A DNA stretch of 44,150 nt from an uncultured Cyclobacteriaceae bacterium (lineage in GTDB: Bacteria; Bacteroidota; Bacteroidia; Cytophagales; Cyclobacteriaceae): NCBI GenBank assembly GCA_937146645.1, contig CAKZRQ010000059.1, forward strand, positions 1-44,150, read 5' to 3'. Shown piece after piece: positions 1-8,616 of this stretch (position 1 is its first letter; the number at the start of each line of letters is the position of its first letter). The position numbers were made by a program, and so were the translations under genes. The notes beneath the pieces were generated by a model that was not told the origin of the DNA, ran no database searches, and worked only from the letters and a program-made list of their open reading frames with translations.

Positions 1-57
1 GGCTTTTGTGTTTTATTAAAGATCTGAAAGATGAATCCCATACACTCGGTAGAGTAG

Positions 58-75
58 CCCCGATAGCTATCGGGG
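58..75. repeat. 18-bp perfect palindrome
   Basis: CCCCGATAGCTATCGGGG is its own reverse complement over 18 bases. It lies just upstream of a terminator and outside any gene I can support. GATAGCTATC-cored palindromes of this kind are, from memory, dispersed in several Bacteroidota genomes, so this may be one copy of a REP-like element. I saw no second exact copy in this window. Confidence 0.6.
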
Positions 76-90
76 GCAACACATTATTCT

Positions 91-119
91 AAAGCCAATC
101 CATAGGGATTGGCTTTTTT
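91..119 (+). terminator. Rho-independent terminator at the left edge
   Basis: An 11-bp perfect stem (AAAGCCAATCC pairing with GGATTGGCTTT) with a four-base loop is followed by six T on the plus strand. The T-run orientation means it ends a plus-strand transcript that begins left of the window. It could also serve weakly as the end of the minus-strand surface-protein gene at 166-3309, where the tail is only three T. Confidence 0.8.
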
Positions 120-165
120 CGTGCTAAGCCATGGTAAAACCTGATTGCTTTTATTGTTCCAATAC

Positions 166-3100
166 TTATTTAACCTTCAAGAAAGAACCTCGCTCTACAA
201 TTGACTCTTCCACATTATTTACTACAGCAGTATAATCAATGCTGTAGGCATATGTTCCTACAGGTACGCTTTCACCATCTAGGGTCCCATCCCATCCCGT
301 ACTTCCTGAGTAAATTATATTTCCCCAACGATTAAAGATGGTAAGGACAAAGTTTTGTGGGCATGAAGAAACAGGTTCAAACAGGCCATCATCAGGATTA
401 AAGCCAGTTGGCATTCTAGATTCTGGTGTTTCTTCAGGAAGAAAAATTTGGCCAAGGCCAACACAACCTTCAGCATCAGTAATACTCACTAAGTACTCTC
501 CAGTTGGAATGTTGTCAATTATAGGCCCTGAAGAGGATGCATTTACCCAATCATACGTATAAGGAGGCGTACCACCAATAAGTGATGCTTCTAGAATGCC
601 ATTCGATCCTCCTGGACAGGCAGGCTGTATAATATTAAGCTGCACTTCCAGAGGGTCTGGCGAAGTAATTTCAAAAGTTATTGGAAGAATACAGCCATTG
701 GCATCCGTGATTTCCTGATTATAGACCCCAGCTTCAAGTTCCGTGAAAAAGATATTTCCATTGTTAATTTGCGACCCTGCCAAATCAATAGAATAGGGTG
801 GAACTCCTCCAGAAATGTCTGCAGTGAATGTCCCATCATCCAGGCCAAAGCAACTAACTCCAGTCGCTGATTGTGAATCGATTTGAAGTTCTGTTACATC
901 TTCGATGACTATGTCGTCAATTCTTGAGATACATCCGAAATCGTCTTCAACAACAACAGAGTAAATCCCGGGAGATAAATTATCTGCTATTGCAGAATTA
1001 AGATTAGAGTCATGTGACCAGGTAAACTGGTAAGGAGGTGTACCTGCTTCGATGTCAAGCTCAATTAATCCATTCTCGTCTCCAAAACATTGGATGTCAG
1101 ATATGTTCGCGATGCTAACGACAGGACTAGAATTAATAGTAATCTCTAGAATTGGGGAAAGCCCCTCACAGAATTCATCTGTCAGACTGAATTCACGGAA
1201 CTGGATTGAATTCTGGTTAGCATTTGGATCCCAATCGATTTCGACCTGACTCTGTCCAAGTCCTGAAACTATAGTCCCACCTTCTACAATCCACTCGTAA
1301 CCACGATTGGCTACTTCCTCGGGAACCTTGTAGAGACTAGTCATCAAATCCGCTTCGCAAAACACCTCTTGACCTGTTGGTGCTTCAGGCTCTAGCTCCA
1401 AATTAATATCAACTATCAACGTCTCTTGATCGCCTTCACATCCATTTTCGGCAACTGGGATTGCCCTAATACTTGCATTCGGATTACTAGTTCCCCATCG
1501 CACGGTTACTGTTCCCACTTCGGACTCGTCAATTACTTCACCCCCATCTATTTCCCAAATTACATCAGCCAGTGGGTCTTCAGATGAAAGGGTGTAAATG
1601 ATTTCATCATTTGGGCATACTCTTTCAGGACCTGTTAATTCTCCTTCTATTTGTTCTACCACCACATCCTGAAAATGTAATTCTGTGATGTCACAGCTTT
1701 GGCCTTCGGCAAAGGCAAAAATCTTAATCTCATATTCACCAAATTCTTCATAGGTATGAGTGACCCTTTGCCCAAATTTCCTGTCAGATCCATCACCAAA
1801 GTCCCATTCAAATTCAGTGAACGAAGGATCTGAGCCGTCGATAGTCCAGGTGCCTTCTTCGTTCGCACAGACCACTAATTCGCCGTCCCTTTCGAAAGCT
1901 ACGTCCGAGGAAATTTCATATTCAGAATTACCAAAATAATTAGCAAAACCTTGAGCCAAAGAAAGACCACCTAGTCCTAGCCGATATTGGTATCCTCCGA
2001 ATCCATTTGGGTTTGTGAGTTGGTTTGCACCAGAGTTTAAAGGGACCTGAGCATAAGAAAAATCTGGATTGCCAGGAAATGGGATAAATAAATTTCCGAT
2101 GGGAGCTCCATTTAATTGCATTTGATCCACATCTGACGTTCGGGTAACCAGCTGGGCAAAGTTGATATAGGATAGCCGTTGAGAATAATAGGCTACTATA
2201 TCGGTCACAAAATGATCTGGACTCAAATACTCGATCAAATGTGGGTTACCTAATACATCAGCATTTGGAGGGCCCTCAACAGCATCCGGACCGAGGTTTA
2301 CACAATCAAATGATTTACCCAGAGCAAATACCTTAATAGGTCTATCTGCAGAGATATATGCGGCTTCCCCTCCCGGGATGTCAAGAGAAGTAAATTCAGC
2401 TCTATTCAGAACTTGAAGGAATTGGCCATTCAATGAAATTCTGGTCTGATCTTCTGACCCTATAACCTTTACTAAGGCACCTGTGGGTCTATCTCTCATG
2501 GGAATATGGAAATACTCAGTACCTAAATCTTTGTCTGGATTAGATTGCTGATAAATATGAGAAGTACCAAGAACGCCGCAATCTGGATCACCAATGTCAG
2601 CCCATTGGTTTCCGGTAAAAACTGCTACCCGATTACATTCGTCATCAGAGTTCAATACTTCCACTTCAGAGCCGGTCAGGTCTCCACGCGCTTTGAATTG
2701 ATAAGTTTCTCCCTGATTTAGACTTATTTCGAAGGGTCCAAATCCACCATTTATTGGGACCCCATTCGGACTGAATCTAATCCTGGTGTTATCGGCTATT
2801 CCAACTAGTAAGACTATGCTTTGATTATTATTTCGGCGAGTTGGCAGCGCTATTCCTTTATCTTGAGGTTCCCAATGCGAACTAACCAGATATTTTGACC
2901 CAAGCTGACTTATTGGTAATACATTCGTTGCATCTACTGAGCCATCGTTGCTATTGGTGCTAGTTACATTGATTTCTCCTTCAGAATAAATATAAATCCC
3001 TTTATTCTCAGTGGTCCTTTCTGAGCGCACGATCATGGATGGAAGCTGATCGAAGAAAAAGAATTCTTCTCCTCTGGTCAGGTTAAAATCAAACCTGTTC

Positions 3101-3309
3101 CCATCGAACTCAATGTAACCTTCAGCATCTTCTATAGCTACAATAGAAAGGGAAGGAGATTCTGAGCCAGAACCATTACTTACATTATCGATTAATCCAA
3201 CCCAAAACTGTTCGACTTCCTTCACATCGTCTAAGTCCTGAGCAAAGGAAAAAGTAGGTAAGAGAAAAAGTAGAAAAAGAAATAGAAGGCCCAGAGGGAG
3301 AGTCTTCAT
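166..3309 (-). CDS. T9SS type B-sorted surface protein with PKD and SprB repeats
   Basis: This 1047-residue protein starts with a Sec signal peptide (hydrophobic core about residues 5-20, ending SFAQ). Residues about 140-460 resemble the IgGFc-binding-type region of large Bacteroidota surface proteins. Residues about 480-550 form a PKD domain with the WDFGDGS motif. About 720-960 hold three SprB-type repeats, each with a cysteine followed by a G-rich stretch, then GG/GT-PPY and a GxY element. The last 80 or so residues are a type B T9SS sorting domain (NRWG, GWDG, VPVGTYAYSI). The likely fate is export by Sec, then type IX secretion and retention at or release from the cell surface, as a gliding or adhesion protein. 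The ligand cannot be read from the sequence. It starts 30 bp after the DUF1569 gene ends and may be co-transcribed with it. Confidence 0.9.
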   Translation of the reverse strand: MKTLPLGLLFLFLLFLLPTFSFAQDLDDVKEVEQFWVGLIDNVSNGSGSESPSLSIVAIEDAEGYIEFDGNRFDFNLTRGEEFFFFDQLPSMIVRSERTTENKGIYIYSEGEINVTSTNSNDGSVDATNVLPISQLGSKYLVSSHWEPQDKGIALPTRRNNNQSIVLLVGIADNTRIRFSPNGVPINGGFGPFEISLNQGETYQFKARGDLTGSEVEVLNSDDECNRVAVFTGNQWADIGDPDCGVLGTSHIYQQSNPDKDLGTEYFHIPMRDRPTGALVKVIGSEDQTRISLNGQFLQVLNRAEFTSLDIPGGEAAYISADRPIKVFALGKSFDCVNLGPDAVEGPPNADVLGNPHLIEYLSPDHFVTDIVAYYSQRLSYINFAQLVTRTSDVDQMQLNGAPIGNLFIPFPGNPDFSYAQVPLNSGANQLTNPNGFGGYQYRLGLGGLSLAQGFANYFGNSEYEISSDVAFERDGELVVCANEEGTWTIDGSDPSFTEFEWDFGDGSDRKFGQRVTHTYEEFGEYEIKIFAFAEGQSCDITELHFQDVVVEQIEGELTGPERVCPNDEIIYTLSSEDPLADVIWEIDGGEVIDESEVGTVTVRWGTSNPNASIRAIPVAENGCEGDQETLIVDINLELEPEAPTGQEVFCEADLMTSLYKVPEEVANRGYEWIVEGGTIVSGLGQSQVEIDWDPNANQNSIQFREFSLTDEFCEGLSPILEITINSSPVVSIANISDIQCFGDENGLIELDIEAGTPPYQFTWSHDSNLNSAIADNLSPGIYSVVVEDDFGCISRIDDIVIEDVTELQIDSQSATGVSCFGLDDGTFTADISGGVPPYSIDLAGSQINNGNIFFTELEAGVYNQEITDANGCILPITFEITSPDPLEVQLNIIQPACPGGSNGILEASLIGGTPPYTYDWVNASSSGPIIDNIPTGEYLVSITDAEGCVGLGQIFLPEETPESRMPTGFNPDDGLFEPVSSCPQNFVLTIFNRWGNIIYSGSTGWDGTLDGESVPVGTYAYSIDYTAVVNNVEESIVERGSFLKVK

Positions 3310-3339
3310 GGGTAATTAATCAATCTGTTTTGAATACTT

Positions 3340-3780
3340 TCAGATCAAACGAAATTGAACCAGATGATGTTTGAAATGTCTTTCATGAAAAAAGTCCCAT
3401 TCTTTTTTATTCATGTATCCAAAGCGAGGATGAATATTCTGAGCATCGGGGTTTGCTTCCCAGTAGCTATTATATTTTTCTATGCTTTCCAGCAAAGCTG
3501 CTTTAGCCTCGTCTAGATTTTGATATTTTAAGGGCATCAATCTGTCACCTAGACCAGGTGCTTTAACCCCTCTTGGAAATTCAAAATCATCACTCATGAC
3601 AATTGCTTTAAGCTTCAAATTTTTTTCAGTCGGCTGAAATTCTGGAAGCTTGATTCTACCATATGAAATCTTGGTTGTGAGAGCAAGATGCTCTACCATA
3701 TGCTGTGCACTCATCTTACCGAATTCGGGATGATCCGAATCCTTGAGTGGAGAGAATAATTCCTTGGCTTTGTCTAACAA
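3340..3780 (-). CDS. DUF1569/DinB-like small protein
   Basis: About 146 residues. The histidine pattern is that of the DinB-like DUF1569 family: HMVEHL near residue 27-32 and HERHFKHHLVQF at the C-terminus, which could form a metal site. Function is unknown; DinB-fold proteins are often metal-dependent thiol transferases, but that is only a fold-level parallel. No ATG fits the N-terminus, so the start given is TTG. The frame stays open upstream of it toward the nrdA terminator, so an upstream non-ATG start is also possible. It follows nrdA by 83 bp across a terminator and precedes the surface-protein gene by 30 bp. Confidence 0.75.
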   Translation of the reverse strand: MLDKAKELFSPLKDSDHPEFGKMSAQHMVEHLALTTKISYGRIKLPEFQPTEKNLKLKAIVMSDDFEFPRGVKAPGLGDRLMPLKYQNLDEAKAALLESIEKYNSYWEANPDAQNIHPRFGYMNKKEWDFFHERHFKHHLVQFRLI

Positions 3781-3805
3781 AATATTGGGAAGTGATTTTT
3801 TGAAT

Positions 3806-3842
3806 ATAAAAAAAAGCGCCCGAAATACTCAGGCGCCTTTTC
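3806..3842 (-). terminator. Terminator after nrdA
   Basis: On the minus strand a GGCGC/GCGCC-cored stem with one bulged base is followed by eight T. It lies 22 bp past the nrdA stop and separates nrdBA from the DUF1569 gene. Some read-through is possible, as no clear promoter is seen for the downstream gene. Confidence 0.8.
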
Positions 3843-3863
3843 CCATTTAACGAACTCTTTTCT

Positions 3864-6263
3864 TTAACTACCGCAAGCCTCGCAATCAGGGTTGTCAATG
3901 CTGCAAGTAACGGTAGATGTATTGTTTTGAACTGTGGCTTGAGCTTCTTCTGCTTTAGCCTTCTCGTCTTTGCTCTCAAATCCTGACTTGTCCAAAGTAA
4001 ATTTAATGGCACTAGCGGCTGCCTGAGATCTTAGATAATACATTCCAGTTTTCAGACCTTTCTTCCAAGCATAGAAGTGCATGGAAGTTAGTTTACCAAA
4101 GTTTGGATCCTGCAGGAAGACATTCATACTCTGAGACTGGCAAATGTAAGCTCCTCGATCAGCAGCCATATCGATCACAACCTTCTGAGAAATCTCCCAC
4201 ACCGTTTTGTACAGATCCTTGATATTTTGAGGAATACCAGGAAGGTCCTGAACAGAACCATTTGCCGCGATCAATCTATTTCTCATGGTATCGTCCCAAA
4301 GACCAAGCTTGATCAAATCTTTCATCAAGTGCTTGTTCACCACGACAAACTCACCTGATAGGGTTCTTCGGGTATAAATATTCGTAGTGTATGGTTCGAA
4401 ACACTCGTTGTTTCCAAGAATTTGAGAAGTGGATGCAGTAGGCATAGGGGCTACGAGAAGAGAGTTTCTAATTCCAAACTTCTTCACTTTCTCTTTGAGA
4501 TCACTCCAGTCCCATCTTCCAGACTTTGGAGTTACTCCCCACATGTCAAATTGCATGATACCTTGGGAAGCAGGTGAACCTTCGAAGGTTTCATAAGTAC
4601 CTTCCACCTTTGCCAATTCCATGGAAGTTTCCATAGCAGCATAGTAAATAGTCTCGAAGATATCTTCGTTTAACCTTTTAGCCTCCTCTGAATCGAATGG
4701 CATTCGAAGCATGATGAATGCATCAGCTAATCCCTGAATCCCTAAGCCAATTGGTCGGTGACGGAAGTTTGATCTTCTGGCCTCTTCTACAGGATAGTAA
4801 TTCACGTCAATCACCTTGTTCAGGTTTCTGGTAGCAACCTTGGTGATTTGATAAAGCTGATCATGGTCAAAGTAAAGACGTCCATCCTTACCTTCAGTCA
4901 CAAACTTAGGTAGCGCAATAGAAGCAAGGTTACAAACAGCTACCTCATCCGGAGAAGTATACTCGATGATTTCAGTACAAAGATTTGAAGACTTAATCGT
5001 ACCAAGATTTTGCTGATTGGATTTTCCGTTAGCCGCGTCTTTATACAGCATGTAAGGAGTTCCTGTCTCGATCTGAGATTCCAAGACTTCGAACCAAAGC
5101 TCTTGAGCTTTGATAGTTTCTCTTGCTCTTCCTTCTTTTTCGTATTTAGTGTACAATCTTTCGAATTCAGCACCGTGACACTCCGAAAGACCAGGAGCTT
5201 CACTAGGAGAGAAAAGAGACCATTCGCCATTTTCTTCTACACGCTTCATGAATAGATCCGGAATCCAAAGAGCATAGAATAAATCACGAGCTCTCATTTC
5301 CTCCTTACCGTGGTTACGCTTCAGCTCAAGGAACTCCTTAATATCCGCATGCCATGGCTCAAGATAGATCGCAAAACTACCTTTTCGTTTTCCTCCGCCC
5401 TGATCAACATATCTAGCCGTCATGTCGAAGTTTCTCAACATCGGCACGATACCATTGGATTGGCCATTGGTTCCTTTGATGTAAGAGCCCTTAGCCCTAA
5501 CATGATGGATAGAAAGACCGATGCCTCCGGCAGATTGAGAAATTTTCGCACACTGCTTAAGAGTGTCGTAAATTCCATCAATGCTATCTTCTTTCATGGT
5601 CAATAGAAAGCAGGAAGATAGTTGAGGTTTAGGGGTACCCGCATTGAAGAGAGTAGGGGTAGCGTGGGTGAACCACTTTTCTGAAAGTAGATTGTAAGTT
5701 TCGATGGCTGCATCGATGTCCTCTTTGTGAATTCCGATGGCTACACGCATCAACATATGCTGTGGACGCTCAACCACTTTACCATCTAGTCTGATCAGGT
5801 AACTTCGTTCCAGGGTCTTATACCCAAAGAAATCATATCCGAAATCACGCTTATAATCAATAGCATCATCCAGCCTTGCTGCATTTTTCTTGATGATCCC
5901 ATAAACCTCCAAATCAATAAGAGAAGCATTCTCACCAGTTTTTGGATTGATATAAGTGTACAGTCTCTTCATTGTATTGGAGAAGGACTGACTAGTAGTC
6001 TTGTGAAGATTTGAAATGGCAATTCTCGCAGCAAGGATGGCATAATCAGGGTGCTTCACTGTAAGTGATGCACAAATCTCAGCAGCAAGGTCGTCAAGCT
6101 CTGTGGTTGTGACCCCATCGTATAAGCCATCGATTACCTTTTTCGCTACTTCGATTGGCTGAATGAATTTAGGATCCAGCTCGTAGCAGAGGTTTTCGAT
6201 TCTGGCTGTGATTTTGTCAAATCTGACGGACTCTCTTCTCCCGTCTCTTTTGATTACTAGCAT
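3864..6263 (-). CDS. nrdA: Ribonucleoside-diphosphate reductase, alpha subunit
   Basis: The large subunit of class Ia ribonucleotide reductase (799 aa) reduces ribonucleoside diphosphates to deoxyribonucleotides in the cytoplasm. An ATP-cone occupies the first 90 or so residues, the expected site of dATP/ATP activity control. Catalytic signatures are present: LSSCF (one of the redox-active cysteines), SSNLCTEI (the Asn-x-Cys-x-Glu active site), CNLASIAL (the second redox-active cysteine), PTASTSQI, and the radical-transfer tyrosine pair in GMYYLRSQ. The C-terminus carries three cysteines ([13 protein letters not shown]), fitting the flexible tail that re-reduces the active site. It starts 39 bp downstream of nrdB and is followed by a terminator, so nrdB-nrdA is one transcription unit. 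The order is opposite to the E. coli nrdAB operon. No intein is visible. Confidence 0.97.
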   Translation of the reverse strand: MLVIKRDGRRESVRFDKITARIENLCYELDPKFIQPIEVAKKVIDGLYDGVTTTELDDLAAEICASLTVKHPDYAILAARIAISNLHKTTSQSFSNTMKRLYTYINPKTGENASLIDLEVYGIIKKNAARLDDAIDYKRDFGYDFFGYKTLERSYLIRLDGKVVERPQHMLMRVAIGIHKEDIDAAIETYNLLSEKWFTHATPTLFNAGTPKPQLSSCFLLTMKEDSIDGIYDTLKQCAKISQSAGGIGLSIHHVRAKGSYIKGTNGQSNGIVPMLRNFDMTARYVDQGGGKRKGSFAIYLEPWHADIKEFLELKRNHGKEEMRARDLFYALWIPDLFMKRVEENGEWSLFSPSEAPGLSECHGAEFERLYTKYEKEGRARETIKAQELWFEVLESQIETGTPYMLYKDAANGKSNQQNLGTIKSSNLCTEIIEYTSPDEVAVCNLASIALPKFVTEGKDGRLYFDHDQLYQITKVATRNLNKVIDVNYYPVEEARRSNFRHRPIGLGIQGLADAFIMLRMPFDSEEAKRLNEDIFETIYYAAMETSMELAKVEGTYETFEGSPASQGIMQFDMWGVTPKSGRWDWSDLKEKVKKFGIRNSLLVAPMPTASTSQILGNNECFEPYTTNIYTRRTLSGEFVVVNKHLMKDLIKLGLWDDTMRNRLIAANGSVQDLPGIPQNIKDLYKTVWEISQKVVIDMAADRGAYICQSQSMNVFLQDPNFGKLTSMHFYAWKKGLKTGMYYLRSQAAASAIKFTLDKSGFESKDEKAKAEEAQATVQNNTSTVTCSIDNPDCEACGS

Positions 6264-6302
6264 ATATCAGGTTGTTTTATGGGTTGATGGAATAAAAATT
6301 TC

Positions 6303-7280
6303 TTAAAAATCAGAGTCGAAAGCGATTCGGTCTTTTTCTCCTCCTTCTGTGGAGCTCATTACTCCAGCTTTCTGATAGTCACCCACTCGCTTCTCAAAGA
6401 AGTTGGTCTTTCCTTGAAGCGAGATCATGTCCATGAAGTCGAATGGATTGGTGCTATTCCAAACTTTGTCACAGCCAAGCTCCACCAAAAGTCTGTCGGC
6501 CACAAACTCGATGTATTGACACATCAGGTCTGCATTCATACCAATAAGTCTTACTGGTAATGCATCGGTAACAAACTCCTTCTCAATCTCAACTGCATCC
6601 TGAATGATCTTGGTGACAGTCTCTTTTGGCAGAGTATTATTGACATGTTTTGTATAAAGGTGACAAGCAAAATCACAGTGAAGTCCTTCGTCTCTTGAGA
6701 TCAACTCATTGGAGAAGGTGAGTCCCGGCATAAGTCCTCTTTTCTTCATCCAGAAAATGGAACAAAATGAGCCAGAGAAAAAGATTCCTTCCACGGCAGC
6801 AAAAGCGATAAGTCGCTCCTGGAAGTTACCGTTATCAATCCATCGGAGAGCCCATTCAGCTTTCTTCTTAACACAGTCAATGTGCTCGATGGCGTTTAGT
6901 AATTTATCCCTTTCGGCAGAATCTTTAATATATGTATCTATCAATAGGCTATAGGTTTCAGAGTGAATGTTTTCCATCGCAATCTGAAAACCGTAGAAGA
7001 ACTTTGCCTCAGTATATTGAACTTCGGATACGAAGTGCTCTGCAAGGTTCTCATTAACGATTCCATCGCTAGCAGCAAAAAATGCTAACACGTGAGAGAT
7101 AAAATGTCTCTCCCCGTCATTTAGATTTTTCCAGTCAGTCAAATCCTGGCTTAAATCAATCTCCTCTGCCGTCCAAAAGCTCGCTTCTGCTTTTTTATAA
7201 AATTGCCAAATGTCGTCGTGCTGGATAGGAAATAGAACGAAGCGTCCATCATTCTCCTCTAAAATCGGTTCTTGAGTCAT
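6303..7280 (-). CDS. nrdB: Ribonucleoside-diphosphate reductase, beta subunit
   Basis: The 325-residue radical-generating subunit partners with NrdA. The diiron ligands are visible: Asp in EIDLSQD, Glu in NENLAEHF, His in ENIHSE, Glu in VEGIFF, and Glu and His in [11 protein letters not shown]. The radical tyrosine lies in IHSETYSLL, a context closer to eukaryotic R2 than to E. coli NrdB. The last residues (AFDSDF) match the acidic-aromatic tail that docks on the alpha subunit. It is the first gene of nrdBA. The leader contains a hairpin at 7350-7381. I found no convincing NrdR-box pair, so its regulation stays open. Confidence 0.97.
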   Translation of the reverse strand: MTQEPILEENDGRFVLFPIQHDDIWQFYKKAEASFWTAEEIDLSQDLTDWKNLNDGERHFISHVLAFFAASDGIVNENLAEHFVSEVQYTEAKFFYGFQIAMENIHSETYSLLIDTYIKDSAERDKLLNAIEHIDCVKKKAEWALRWIDNGNFQERLIAFAAVEGIFFSGSFCSIFWMKKRGLMPGLTFSNELISRDEGLHCDFACHLYTKHVNNTLPKETVTKIIQDAVEIEKEFVTDALPVRLIGMNADLMCQYIEFVADRLLVELGCDKVWNSTNPFDFMDMISLQGKTNFFEKRVGDYQKAGVMSSTEGGEKDRIAFDSDF

Positions 7281-7349
7281 TCTAGTTTTTTCTTTGAGTT
7301 GTTAAAAGATTTAGAGCTTTCGAATAGCCTTACAAAAGTTCTGGGGATA

Positions 7350-7381
7350 GAAAAGGCTGCGCTTTTCAGGACAGCCTTCTC
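7350..7381 (-). promoter_or_regulatory. Hairpin in the nrdB leader
   Basis: GAAAAGGCTG pairs with CAGCCTTCTC with one mismatch in ten around a 12-base loop. Read toward nrdB, the stem runs directly into a short T-rich tract (TTTTC, partly inside the stem). It could be a weak attenuator or a leader structure for nrdBA. Evidence is limited to base pairing. Confidence 0.35.
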
Positions 7382-7440
7382 AACAAATATGTGAAGCAAA
7401 ACGCATAAATAAAATCCTTCAAGCCCTGCTTAAAGATACT

Positions 7441-7459
7441 TTTTGAACTATAGTCAAAA
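7441..7459. promoter_or_regulatory. Near-palindrome, candidate operator
   Basis: TTTTGAACTATAGTCAAAA would be a perfect 18-bp palindrome (TTTTGACTA/TAGTCAAAA) if one A were removed. Its position in a divergent promoter region suggests a regulator site or an RNA hairpin. The regulator is unknown. Confidence 0.35.
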
Positions 7460-7467
7460 AAGCTATA

Positions 7468-7497
7468 ATCATCATTGTACCAGTAACTTGTGATGAT
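7468..7497. repeat. Spaced inverted repeat ATCATCA/TGATGAT
   Basis: Seven-base perfect arms (7468-7474 and 7491-7497) are separated by 16 bases, starting 9 bases after the palindrome at 7441-7459. It may be part of the same regulatory array. Chance is a real alternative in AT-rich DNA. Confidence 0.3.
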
Positions 7498-7667
7498 AAA
7501 ATTTTAGCATAACTTTAAAAAAATAGCTGTTTTTGGGCGGCTGGAAAAAAGTTAAGAAAATCCAAAAAAGTTTTACTTACTGGAATTCAAGATAAAATTG
7601 AATTAAAGTCAAAATAAAATCAACTTCCCATCTTCTTCATAAAGCACTGGAAAACAATTAGTTACTT

Positions 7668-7675
7668 TATATTTG
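7668..7675 (+). promoter_or_regulatory. Candidate Bacteroidota -7 box (distal, toward rplU)
   Basis: TATATTTG matches TAnnTTTG. No TTG is found at the expected distance upstream, so it is a partial match only. If used, it would make a leader of about 180 nt that includes the 13-codon frame at 7724-7765. Confidence 0.3.
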
Positions 7676-7823
7676 TCATTATCGGTCAAAAAACCTTAGG
7701 ATAACATTAGCTTCTGATTTCTTATGAAGAATTACTTAGTTAAAGCTATTTTCAAAGCAATCTGATAATCGCTTAATCCTTGATTATTTTAGAATTAGGA
7801 TTTTATGTTCTAGATGTCTTTTG

Positions 7824-7831
7824 TATATTTG
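7824..7831 (+). promoter_or_regulatory. Candidate -7 box of rplU-rpmA
   Basis: TATATTTG matches the Bacteroidota -7 consensus TAnnTTTG and is followed by GCACTCCG, much like the GCAATCCG after the tRNA-Val promoter box. The -33 TTG is not clear. The predicted start would be near 7838, leaving a leader of about 27 nt before rplU. Confidence 0.6.
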
Positions 7832-7864
7832 CACTCCGAATTTGACTAAGAATATTTAGATCAC

Positions 7865-8176
7865 ATGTACGCAATTGTAAACATCGCAGGAAAGCAGTTC
7901 AAAGTAACAAAAGATCAACACGTCTATGCTCCAAAGTTGGACGTTGAAGTTGACGCTTCCGTGGAATTTGATCAGGTATTGTTGGCAGAAGCTGACGGTA
8001 CAGTATCAGTAGGTACTCCTACAGTAGAAGGAGCCAAGGTATCTGGGAAAGTCCTAGATCATGTCAAAGGTGATAAAGTCATCGTCTTTAAAAAGAAGAG
8101 AAGAAAAGGCTATAAGAAAAAGAATGGCCACAGACAGGACTTCACCAAAGTTTTGATAGAAAACATTACACTTTAA
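7865..8176 (+). CDS. rplU: 50S ribosomal protein L21
   Basis: The 103-residue product has the family's opening MYAIVNIAGKQFKV, the typical central segment with a VKGDKVIVFKKKRRKGYKKK basic stretch, and the GHRQDFT motif near the end. L21 binds 23S rRNA in the large subunit. Length is normal. It is followed after 31 bp by rpmA, the conserved rplU-rpmA pair, and the two share a terminator. Confidence 0.98.
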   Translation: MYAIVNIAGKQFKVTKDQHVYAPKLDVEVDASVEFDQVLLAEADGTVSVGTPTVEGAKVSGKVLDHVKGDKVIVFKKKRRKGYKKKNGHRQDFTKVLIENITL

Positions 8177-8207
8177 TTTCCTCAGGGATATCTAAACGAA
8201 TTATACT

Positions 8208-8468
8208 ATGGCACACAAAAAAGGCGTCGGTAGTTCCAAAAACGGTAGAGAGTCACATTCCAAAAGATTGGGTGTGAAGAAATTTGGTGGAGAGCAGGTT
8301 ATTGCTGGAAACATTATCGTAAGACAAAGAGGAACAAAGCATCATCCAGGTGAGAACGTAGGATGTGGAAAAGATCATACCTTGTTTGCGACAGCAGACG
8401 GTGTGGTGACTTTCAAGAAGAAGTCAAATGGTAAGTCTTATGTAAGCGTATTACCTGCTGAAGCATAA
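8208..8468 (+). CDS. rpmA: 50S ribosomal protein L27
   Basis: The 86-residue protein starts [20 protein letters not shown], the conserved flexible N-terminal arm that reaches toward the peptidyl-transferase centre. The core motif [19 protein letters not shown] follows. The N-terminus is the short form, without the cleaved extension found in Firmicutes L27. It is the second gene of rplU-rpmA, and a strong terminator follows 22 bp after the stop. Confidence 0.98.
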   Translation: MAHKKGVGSSKNGRESHSKRLGVKKFGGEQVIAGNIIVRQRGTKHHPGENVGCGKDHTLFATADGVVTFKKKSNGKSYVSVLPAEA

Positions 8469-8490
8469 GTTTTAATCAATATTAATAAGG

Positions 8491-8519
8491 AGCCCCTTCA
8501 TTCGATGGGGCTTTTTTTG
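8491..8519 (+). terminator. Terminator after rpmA
   Basis: AGCCCC pairs with GGGGCT around a ten-base loop and is followed by seven T. It closes the rplU-rpmA unit. Confidence 0.85.
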
Positions 8520-8616
8520 TCCTCATACAAAGCTCAGCAAACCATTGATCCCAAATTGATTCGGGATTTGGTTGAATGATTAGTACTTTTTGTCTTTAAA
8601 TCATCAACCAAACCAA

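Larger units (their letters stand above)
7281..7864. other. Divergent intergenic region, nrdBA / rplU
   Basis: This 584-bp AT-rich stretch separates the nrdB and rplU starts and must hold promoters for both directions. It contains a hairpin (7350-7381), a near-perfect palindrome with one extra base (7441-7459), a spaced inverted repeat (7468-7497), another AT-rich inverted repeat (AATTCAA/TTGAATT, 7584-7604), and two TAnnTTTG boxes (7668-7675 and 7824-7831). A 13-codon ATG reading frame lies at 7724-7765. I see no RNA family that I can name. Confidence 0.6.

Noticed and set aside
3716..4012. 98-codon frame spanning the nrdA 3' end and its terminator
   Set aside because: It overlaps both nrdA and the DUF1569 gene in another frame and runs through a terminator hairpin.
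7281..7864. NrdR boxes before nrdB
   Set aside because: No pair of 16-bp NrdR-type boxes was found; ACTATAGT at 7447-7454 is too short and unpaired.
8541..8574. Imperfect inverted repeat before the Asp-box protein gene
   Set aside because: Arms of about five bases separated by unpaired bases are too weak to distinguish from chance.
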